Below are positions 58,399 to 64,000 of a stretch of DNA of 64,000 nucleotides, one piece after another (the first letter of the stretch is position 1; every line of letters starts with the position of its first letter). The position numbers were made by a program, and so were the translations under genes. Below the pieces are notes generated by a model, which had not been told where the DNA came from, searched no databases, and saw only the letters and a program-made list of their open reading frames with translations. Source of the DNA: Elusimicrobiota bacterium (GTDB lineage Bacteria > Elusimicrobiota > Elusimicrobia > UBA1565 > UBA9628); NCBI GenBank assembly GCA_016218575.1, contig JACRDN010000005.1, positions 124,001 to 188,000 on the forward strand, in the 5' to 3' direction.

Positions 58399-59403
58399 GT
58401 GAAGAGGCTCGATCCGGACGACGAGCAGGCCCTGGCCAAGGTCTTGGAAAGGCAGAAAAGGCTTTCCTGGGATTTCGAGAAAGGCCTGCCCTGGGAGCGG
58501 GGCATAGACCTCGGGCGCTTTTTCGTCCCCCTCGATCAGGACAACCTGGTGTTCCCGGAGGCCTCCCACGAGCAAAGGCTCATCATCAGCCAGTACCTGG
58601 GTCTCGTGATCGCCCAGACCTTCTCCGAGATGGAGACGGCCCTCGTGCAGGCCAAGGAATTGGTATGGGAGAGGAACCTCGCCCTTTACCCGGTGGGCCC
58701 CGAATTCGAGGCCATGGGCGAACAGTTCTTCTCCGAGGAGGAAAAGCACTCCCGGGTGTTCAAGCGCTTCCTCGTGGCCTTCGCGGAGCAAACCGGCATC
58801 GAGCACAAGGACCTTCTGACCATACTCCCCACGGTGTCCGGGACCTTGCTCCACAGGACGCTTAAGCTAAACTCGCATTACGGCGGCCACGCCCTCTGGT
58901 GGGTCCTAACCTTGGTGGAGGAGGTCTCCATCCTCATCTACAAGCAGATGCAGCCCTTTAAAAAACAGCTCGACCCCCTCTATTTCGACATCCATCGCAG
59001 GCATTTCGAGGAGGAAATCCGCCACAATCCCTACTCCTATTGGATGCTCGAGCATCTCTACCGCCGGAACAAGTCCTGGGCCAACGTCTTCTGGCGCAAG
59101 ACCGATCTGCCCCTGGCCCAAGCCCTCGAGGTCTCCTGGGCGTTCTCGTCGCTCTCCCGGATACGGAATACGTATTGGCTAAGGAAAAAGCACCCCTTTT
59201 ACGCATCCCTCTACTCCTGCATGCCCCTCTTGCGCAAGCTCTCCCCCATCGAGATCATCCGCCGCCTCTTCGTGGCGGCCCCCTTCGTGAGCCTGCTGCT
59301 CAACCCCAACTACCACCACGACTACCAGGGCTTGGTGGAAAGGCTCCGGGCCCTGCGCATTCCCACGCCCAAGCCCCAGCCCCTGCCTCTGAGCGCGGAC
59401 TGA
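58399..59403 (+). CDS. AurF-type diiron oxygenase
   Basis: A 334-residue helical protein with the ligand set of AurF-like diiron N-oxygenases: Glu79, Glu114-x-x-His117 (SEEEKH), Glu174/175 (LVEEVS), and His202-x3-Glu206-x2-His209 (RRHFEEEIRH). The spacings (35 between the first two Glu, 60 to the third, then the H-x3-E-x2-H block) match those I recall for AurF. Such enzymes use O2 and two irons to oxidise amines or C-H bonds. The start is GTG at 58399. Its stop overlaps the next gene (TGATG). The substrate is unknown. Confidence 0.82.
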   Translation: MKRLDPDDEQALAKVLERQKRLSWDFEKGLPWERGIDLGRFFVPLDQDNLVFPEASHEQRLIISQYLGLVIAQTFSEMETALVQAKELVWERNLALYPVGPEFEAMGEQFFSEEEKHSRVFKRFLVAFAEQTGIEHKDLLTILPTVSGTLLHRTLKLNSHYGGHALWWVLTLVEEVSILIYKQMQPFKKQLDPLYFDIHRRHFEEEIRHNPYSYWMLEHLYRRNKSWANVFWRKTDLPLAQALEVSWAFSSLSRIRNTYWLRKKHPFYASLYSCMPLLRKLSPIEIIRRLFVAAPFVSLLLNPNYHHDYQGLVERLRALRIPTPKPQPLPLSAD

Positions 59404-60272
59404 TGATCACCTTAGCCGGGACGGCCGCCAAAAGCACCCGCTTTCGAGAATTAAAGACCGCCTGGCTCGACAACGACAACGCGGCAGGAGAGATACTTCT
59501 CTTCATCCACGGCTACCTGGACACGCCCGCCACTTGGAGCCCCCAGGCCGCGGCCTTCGCGGACAAATACCGCGTGATTCTCCCCTTCGCCCGCGGGGTG
59601 GGCCCCTCCGAGCCCCCCAAGGACCTCCGGCGCTACGGGGCTTACTCCATTCTCCTCGACCACCTCGAGCTCTTGCGGGCCGTGGATCCGGCGGGAGAAA
59701 GGCCCATCCACGTGGTGGGCCACGACGTCGGAGGCGTGCACGCCTGGATGCTCGCCTGCCACCCCCACCCCCGCATCAAGACCGTCACCATTCTCAACAG
59801 CGCCCACCCCAGGCAGTACCTGCGGCGCCTGCTCTGGCCGCGCCAGCTCTTCAAAAGCTGGTACATGGGGGCCTTCCAGGTGCCCTACGTCTGCGAGGCC
59901 CTCCTTTGGCTCTTCCATAAGGAGTTTTTTAAAATCCTTTCGCGCGAGGGCTGGGAGCCCCCCCAAGGGGAGCTGTCCTTGGATGACTTCGAGGGGGCCG
60001 TCATCAACGCCATGAACCAGTATCGGCAATTCGTGCGCGACATCCCCCATTTCATGAAGGAGAAGGCCAAGCCCGTCCAGGTCCCGGTCCTGGTCATATC
60101 AAGCGAGCAGGACCGCTATCTGGAGGCTCCCACGGCCCTGGAGCTTAAGGACATCGCGGCCAAGCCCACCCTCCGGGTCGTGCGCGGCAAGCATTGGCTC
60201 CACCGCGAGCAGCCGGAGCGCATCAACCGTCTCTTGGCGGAGTTTTGGGCTCAAAACCACGGATCGGTATGA
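59403..60272 (+). CDS. alpha/beta hydrolase with Asp nucleophile (epoxide-hydrolase-like)
   Basis: A 289-residue alpha/beta hydrolase: oxyanion HG (36-37) in LLFIHGYLDTPATW, nucleophile elbow VVGHDVGG with Asp108, acid Asp in SSEQDRYLEAP and base His264 or 267 near the C-terminus. Asp in place of Ser at the elbow marks epoxide hydrolases and haloalkane dehalogenases, and the GHDxGG form favours the former. The start overlaps the stop of the diiron oxygenase gene; the stop overlaps the next gene (ATGA). It may open an epoxide made by the neighbour. Confidence 0.88.
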   Translation: MITLAGTAAKSTRFRELKTAWLDNDNAAGEILLFIHGYLDTPATWSPQAAAFADKYRVILPFARGVGPSEPPKDLRRYGAYSILLDHLELLRAVDPAGERPIHVVGHDVGGVHAWMLACHPHPRIKTVTILNSAHPRQYLRRLLWPRQLFKSWYMGAFQVPYVCEALLWLFHKEFFKILSREGWEPPQGELSLDDFEGAVINAMNQYRQFVRDIPHFMKEKAKPVQVPVLVISSEQDRYLEAPTALELKDIAAKPTLRVVRGKHWLHREQPERINRLLAEFWAQNHGSV

Positions 60273-61093
60273 ACCCCCTCAAGGCTCTGCTTTACCGAGG
60301 CAAAAAGGGACGAACTCTCGACCGCGAGGTCCTGGAGGGACTGGCGCGCTCCCAGGACCTTGCTTACCGCTGCGCCAAGGCCATCGCCCGGGAGATGCGC
60401 GAGGGCTGGAGCGAGGCCCAGACCGCGCGCCTCATGGATGTATGGCTGGCCGACCACGGGGTTCGGGTCTTCTTCCACAAGTCCTTCGCCTGGTTCGGGG
60501 AGAGAAGTAGATTCGACGGAATGCGGCGCTGGGCCGATTTCCTGCCCGGAAAGCGCGCCCTAGGTTCAGGAGACTGCGTGATCTTGGACACTGCCCCGGT
60601 CTTCAAAGGCTATCCCGGAGACATCGGCTACTCTTTCTCGCTCGGACCCGACCCGGAGCTGGGCAAGGCCGCTGCGGTCCTGGAGGAGCTGCGTGCGACC
60701 GTCCTGCGGTTGTTCGAGCAGGCCGTGAAAAATCCGGGCCGGACCACGGGAGGCGACATCGCCTCCGCCATAGCCCGCCATATCGCGGCCGCGGGCTATG
60801 AACCCGCCCATCATAAATATCCCGGCGGGGTCCTGGGGCACCGGCTCCATCCCATGCCAGAGTCCCGGCGCCCTCCCACCTTCATTCCGTTCAGCTGGCA
60901 AGCCTTGAGCCGCTTCCTGAGGGAGGGATTGCTCCCGGATCTTCTCAATGAGGAGCACCGCGGCGAGCTGTGGGGAGCCTGGGCCATCGAGCCGCACTTG
61001 GGAGGCAAGGGTTTCGGGGCCAAATTCGAGGAGATACTGGTCGTGGAGGAAACGGGCGTCCGCTGGCTTTCCGAGGAAATACCTTGGCGCTAG
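60269..61093 (+). CDS. M24-fold (methionine aminopeptidase/creatinase-like) protein
   Basis: A 274-residue protein of the pita-bread fold. The five metal ligands expected for M24 enzymes can be placed: Asp107 (VILDTAP), Asp118 (YPGDIGYSF), His191 (GVLGHRLH), Glu241 (AIEPHLG) and Glu255 (FEEILVVEE). It lacks the usual pre-proline peptidase N-domain and is small. It may be a metalloenzyme in the operon's pathway rather than a housekeeping peptidase. Start overlaps the hydrolase stop. Confidence 0.82.
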   Translation: MNPLKALLYRGKKGRTLDREVLEGLARSQDLAYRCAKAIAREMREGWSEAQTARLMDVWLADHGVRVFFHKSFAWFGERSRFDGMRRWADFLPGKRALGSGDCVILDTAPVFKGYPGDIGYSFSLGPDPELGKAAAVLEELRATVLRLFEQAVKNPGRTTGGDIASAIARHIAAAGYEPAHHKYPGGVLGHRLHPMPESRRPPTFIPFSWQALSRFLREGLLPDLLNEEHRGELWGAWAIEPHLGGKGFGAKFEEILVVEETGVRWLSEEIPWR

Positions 61094-61911
61094 CCTTGGC
61101 CGGAAAAAAAGCGGTGGTGACCGGTGCGGCCGGGGGCCTTGGTCGGGCTCTCGTCTTCGAGCTCCTGCAGGAGGGGGCGAAAGTCTTGGCCGTGGATAAG
61201 AATGAAAAGGGACTCGCGGCTCTCGCTAGAGAGGCGGAGGGTAGGGCGTTCTCTCTGGCTACTCTTCAAGCCGACGTTTCGGCCAAGGAATCCTATTTAA
61301 CGACTCTTACCAGCAGCTGCGGCGAAAAGGACCCGCCGCAGCTGTTCATCAACAACGCCGGGCTTGCCCGAATAGAGGCGCTGGAGAAAATGGACCTCGC
61401 CCATTTTGAGGAGATCATGAGGGTCAACCTCCTCGGGACGGTTTACGGCAGCCATTTCGCGCTTTCTCGGATGAAGCCGGCGGGAGAGGGGCTCATCGTG
61501 AACGTCTCCTCCATGGCGGGGCACATCCCCGCCGGGTTCATGACCGCTTACGCCGCGTCCAAGTTCGGGGTCGTTGGCTTTACGAGGGCTCTCCAGGCCG
61601 AGCTGCGCCTTTCCCGCAGTCCGGTGAGGGCCTGCCTGGTTTCCCCTGGATTCTTCGACACGCCTCTCATGCGGCAGAAAAACGCGCCATTCCCGAAATT
61701 CCTCGAGTGGATGGTGGCCCGGCCGGAAGCCGTAGCGGCGCGGATCGTGAACGGGATAAAAAAAGGAAAAGCGGAAATTTACCCGGATTTAAGCGCGAAA
61801 ATCATGAGAAACCTCCACAGGGTCTCTCCAGCCCTGGCCCTGCGGGCTTCCCGCCTGCTCGCGGCCAGGTCTTTGGCCGAGGCCCTGGGCCTCACGCCCA
61901 TCTCCTTTTAA
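61084..61911 (+). CDS. short-chain dehydrogenase/reductase
   Basis: A 275-residue classical SDR: TGAAGGLGR (NAD(P)-binding) near residue 12, INNAGLAR, NVSSMAGHIPAG with the catalytic Ser, and Tyr156/Lys160 (YAASK). No ATG fits; TTG at 61084 has GAGGA 6 bases upstream and overlaps the M24 gene by 10 bases. TTG at 61096 is a second choice. The C-terminal extension (MRNLHRVSPALALRASRLLAARS) may touch the membrane. Last gene of the operon. Confidence 0.88.
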   Translation: MALALAGKKAVVTGAAGGLGRALVFELLQEGAKVLAVDKNEKGLAALAREAEGRAFSLATLQADVSAKESYLTTLTSSCGEKDPPQLFINNAGLARIEALEKMDLAHFEEIMRVNLLGTVYGSHFALSRMKPAGEGLIVNVSSMAGHIPAGFMTAYAASKFGVVGFTRALQAELRLSRSPVRACLVSPGFFDTPLMRQKNAPFPKFLEWMVARPEAVAARIVNGIKKGKAEIYPDLSAKIMRNLHRVSPALALRASRLLAARSLAEALGLTPISF

Positions 61912-61922
61912 AGGAAGCGCGA

Positions 61923-62522
61923 CTACTTCTGCGCCTGGGCGTCCTTTGGGGCGGCTTTCCCTTCGATTTCAATCTCTATCTTCACGTCATCGCCCAGCAT
62001 AAGGCCCCCGTTGTCCAAGGTCTTGTTCCAGACGATCCCGAAATCCTTCCGGTGGAGCGTGCCCTCGGCCGAGAATCCGGCGCGCACGCCTCCCCAGGGG
62101 TCCTTGCCGATCTCCCCCATCTTTACCTCGAGGACAACCGGCTTGGTCACGCCGTGCATGGTAAGAGTGCCCGAGAGCTTCCCCTTTTTGCCGTCGAACA
62201 ACGACAGCTTCTTGCTTTTGAACTCCAGGAAGGGATGCTGGACCGCGTCGAAGAAATCCGGGCTTCTCAGGTGTCCGTCCCTTTTCTCGTTGCGGGTGTT
62301 TATGCTGGCGGCGTCTATCTTGGCCCAGGCCTTGGCGTCTCCGGGCTTCTTGGGGTCGAAGTCGAAGCTCCCCTCGAATCTGTCGAAGGCCCCTCCCACG
62401 TTGCCCACGAGATGATGTATTTTGAAGCGCACCTCGCTGTGGTCCGGGTCTATTTGGTATGTTTCTGCGCAGATGCGGGGCGCTGCCGCCGCCAGAAGAG
62501 CCAGAGCCAAGGCCGTTTTCAT
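61923..62522 (-). CDS. YceI-family periplasmic lipid-binding protein
   Basis: A 199-residue exported protein (signal ending ICAET) with the YceI lipocalin-like fold: YQIDPDHSEVRFKIHHLVGNVGGAFDRFEGSFDF, RDGHLRSPDFFDAVQHPFLEF, and HGVTKPVVLEVKMGEIGKDPWGG. YceI proteins bind polyprenoid chains such as octaprenyl groups. The ATG overlaps the stop of the permease gene (ATGA), so both are co-transcribed. A link to isoprenoid lipids is possible but is not shown by the sequence. Confidence 0.93.
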   Translation of the reverse strand: MKTALALALLAAAAPRICAETYQIDPDHSEVRFKIHHLVGNVGGAFDRFEGSFDFDPKKPGDAKAWAKIDAASINTRNEKRDGHLRSPDFFDAVQHPFLEFKSKKLSLFDGKKGKLSGTLTMHGVTKPVVLEVKMGEIGKDPWGGVRAGFSAEGTLHRKDFGIVWNKTLDNGGLMLGDDVKIEIEIEGKAAPKDAQAQK

Positions 62523-63802
62523 GAGTAAACCTCCGTAGGAACGCGCGATTTCATTGCCAGCTTTAAAATCAGGCCGAAGGAGAGAAAGCCCAAGGTCCAA
62601 GCGATCTCGGCCAAGCCCCCTTGGGCTCCCAACCATAGAGTGGCGGCCACGCCCAAGCTCGGGACGAGCGCCCCCCCGGGAATTTGAAACGGGCCGGCCC
62701 CTCCCCGTCTCAACAGGGGAACGGCCGCGCAGGTGGCCAGGTATTGGGCACAGACCACGATGTTGGTGACGTCCACGAGCTTGCCGAAGTCAACCAGGAC
62801 CGCGGCGAGCAACGACAGCCCCGCCGTCCAAGCCACGGCCTTGGACGGGGTGCCGAAGCGTTCGTGGAGCGCGCCGAGGCTTGGGGGCAGATGAGCGTCC
62901 TGGGCCAGGGCCACGAGGTAGCGCGGCGAGCCCAAGGCGCAGCCCGCGTTGTAGCCGATCATGGACAAGACCGCTCCGGCCACGATGACGGAGGCTCCCA
63001 CCGGGCCCAAAAGACGGGCCGCGGCCTCGGCCAGGGGGCGTTCGGAGCCCGCCAGGCCGGGATAGGAGCCGACGGCGGCCAACTGGACCAGCATGTAGAG
63101 GACCGTGGCCAGGGCCATGGAGAAAATCACGGCGAGAGGAACATTCCTCTGCGGGTTCTGGGCCTCGCCGGCGGGGACCGGGATGGACTCGAAGCCCTGG
63201 AAGGCGAAATAAGCGAGAAAGCAGGCTGGGCCCATGGAGCGCAGGCCTGTCGGCGCAAAGGGATGCAGAGCCGAAGCGTCGAAACGCGCCAGGCCCACCG
63301 CCGCGAACAGGAGCAAAGGGACAAGCTTGGCCATGGTGAAGAAATCCGAGGTCCAGGCCCCCATCTTCACGCCTCGGTAATTGATGGTTCCCATGAGGAG
63401 GATCACGGAAGCGGCCACGGCCTTGACCAGCCATTTCTGGGTGAAAAGCGGGCCGAAATAGCCGAGGTAGACCGCGATGCCGTTGGCAACCGCGGCCCAG
63501 GACAATATCTGGGTCACCCAGCACATCCAGCCCACCCCGTACCCGGCCCAGTCCCCGAAGGCGTCCCGGGTGTAGAGGTAGGCCCCTCCGGGGCGCTCGT
63601 AGCGGCTGGCGGCCTCGGCAAAACACAGGGCGACGCTGGAAAGCAGGAGGCCGGTGAAGGCGAAGGAAAGCACCGAGGCCGGACCCAGGAACGCGGCGAG
63701 CTTTCCCGGAAACAGGAAAATGCTCGAGCCCACGATGGCGTTGACGCCGACGCAGGTCATGTCGAGGAAAGTTAGCGGCCTTTGGGAGTGTTCCTGGGCC
63801 AT
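62519..63802 (-). CDS. APC-family amino acid permease
   Basis: A 427-residue transporter with about 12 helices. The start MTCVGVNAIVGSSIFLFPGKLAAFLGPASVLSF has the APC helix 1 G-(S/A)-G-like unwound segment; RYERPGGAYLYTRDAFGDWAGYGVGW and FAFQGFESIPVPAGEAQNPQRNVP are family signatures. The substrate is an amino acid or polyamine, not known. Its ATG overlaps the stop of the upstream outer-membrane protein (TAATG). Confidence 0.92.
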   Translation of the reverse strand: MAQEHSQRPLTFLDMTCVGVNAIVGSSIFLFPGKLAAFLGPASVLSFAFTGLLLSSVALCFAEAASRYERPGGAYLYTRDAFGDWAGYGVGWMCWVTQILSWAAVANGIAVYLGYFGPLFTQKWLVKAVAASVILLMGTINYRGVKMGAWTSDFFTMAKLVPLLLFAAVGLARFDASALHPFAPTGLRSMGPACFLAYFAFQGFESIPVPAGEAQNPQRNVPLAVIFSMALATVLYMLVQLAAVGSYPGLAGSERPLAEAAARLLGPVGASVIVAGAVLSMIGYNAGCALGSPRYLVALAQDAHLPPSLGALHERFGTPSKAVAWTAGLSLLAAVLVDFGKLVDVTNIVVCAQYLATCAAVPLLRRGGAGPFQIPGGALVPSLGVAATLWLGAQGGLAEIAWTLGFLSFGLILKLAMKSRVPTEVYS

Positions 63803-64000
63803 TAAAATCTCAAACTGGCCCCCAAGCCAAAATAATTGCGATCGGCCCGCCCGGACTGCGCGTAGCGCTGGTAAGAAGCCGAGACTTCCACCATCATGAG
63901 CTCGGCATAGGCCCCGAGCGCGTAGGCGTTCAGGGAGGGCTCTCCAAGCTCGAAGGTCGTGCGCGTGTAGGAGACAAAGGGCGAGACCAGAGGCAGCATT
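63802..64000 (-). CDS. C-terminal end of an outer-membrane beta-barrel protein (cut by window)
   Basis: The last 65 codons of a gene that begins beyond the window. Alternating polar/hydrophobic strands (VSPFVSYTRTTFELGE, NYFGLGASLRF) ending in Phe form the C-terminal signature of outer-membrane barrels recognised by the BAM machinery. The family cannot be named from this part. The stop overlaps the start of the permease gene. Confidence 0.6.
   Translation of the reverse strand, partial: MLPLVSPFVSYTRTTFELGEPSLNAYALGAYAELMMVEVSASYQRYAQSGRADRNYFGLGASLRF

Noticed and set aside
1-64000. CRISPR array, rRNA genes, insertion sequences with transposase
   Set aside because: No regularly spaced repeats, rRNA-like sequence or transposase was seen on either strand.

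Overview
The window is a gene-dense, GC-rich piece of chromosome from a Gram-negative, respiring, hopanoid-making bacterium. Evidence for this is a secretin, Lpp20/LpoB-type lipoproteins, an AsmA protein, squalene-hopene cyclase with Hpn enzymes, and an aa3-type cytochrome oxidase. The phylum cannot be fixed from the sequence. A deeply branching lineage such as Elusimicrobiota, or a deltaproteobacterium-like group, would fit the gene set, but that is a guess. Most genes sit in tight operons with ATGA, TGATG or TAATG overlaps. Several genes at the head of a transcript appear to be transcribed from the start codon itself (leaderless).

Layout. 1-2602: late hopanoid genes hpnI (cut by the window edge) and hpnL on +, converging on hpnK on -. 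2599-16403: one long minus-strand type IV pilus/type II secretion-like operon. In transcription order it holds an O-antigen-ligase-like protein with TPRs, an OmpA-like envelope protein, a PilM-PilN fusion, PilO, a PilP/GspC-like protein, the PilQ secretin, PilB, PilC and four pilin-like genes, and it ends in hpnK. 16490-18805: a decayed integrative element beside a tRNA-Thr gene, with a palindrome carrying DnaA-box ends, a SnoaL-like gene, an integrase fragment, a Fic protein and an excisionase-like fragment. 18827-23321: a complete branched-chain amino acid type ABC transporter (livKHMGF). 23387-32294: the main hopanoid/isoprenoid operon shc-hpnH-hpnA-hpnG-ispA-dxs-ispH plus a small Cys-motif protein. 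32330-36680: orn on -, then an envelope lipoprotein cluster (LPP20, LpoB, COG3014-like, second LPP20 protein). 36705-42914: AsmA, a trypsin-like protease and an NlpC/P60 hydrolase. 42888-45379: a Tat operon with an inserted nucleotidyltransferase and a transporter. 45431-53022: an aa3-type cytochrome oxidase locus (coxBACD, two small membrane proteins, ctaA, ctaB) bracketed by two paralogous di-haem cytochromes c. 53009-57269: DUF2231 protein, a Cys/His-rich periplasmic protein and a pair of DUF255 thioredoxin-fold proteins. 57373-61911: radical SAM enzyme, AurF-type diiron oxygenase, Asp-nucleophile alpha/beta hydrolase, M24-fold protein and SDR, the least familiar group of the window. 61923-64000: YceI, an APC permease and the end of an outer-membrane protein.

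How the genes fit together. ispA, dxs and ispH supply isoprenoid diphosphates and shc cyclises squalene. HpnH adds the adenosyl group, HpnG removes adenine, and HpnA, HpnI, HpnK and HpnL act on the side chain or on transport. The squalene-synthesis genes hpnCDE and the radical SAM hpnJ are not in the window. The oxidase locus encodes its own haem A synthesis and probably its own electron donors. The best candidate for an undescribed system is the 57.4-61.9 kb enzyme operon. It is divergent from the DUF255 pair and shares with it a control region in which a large palindrome covers both -35 regions.
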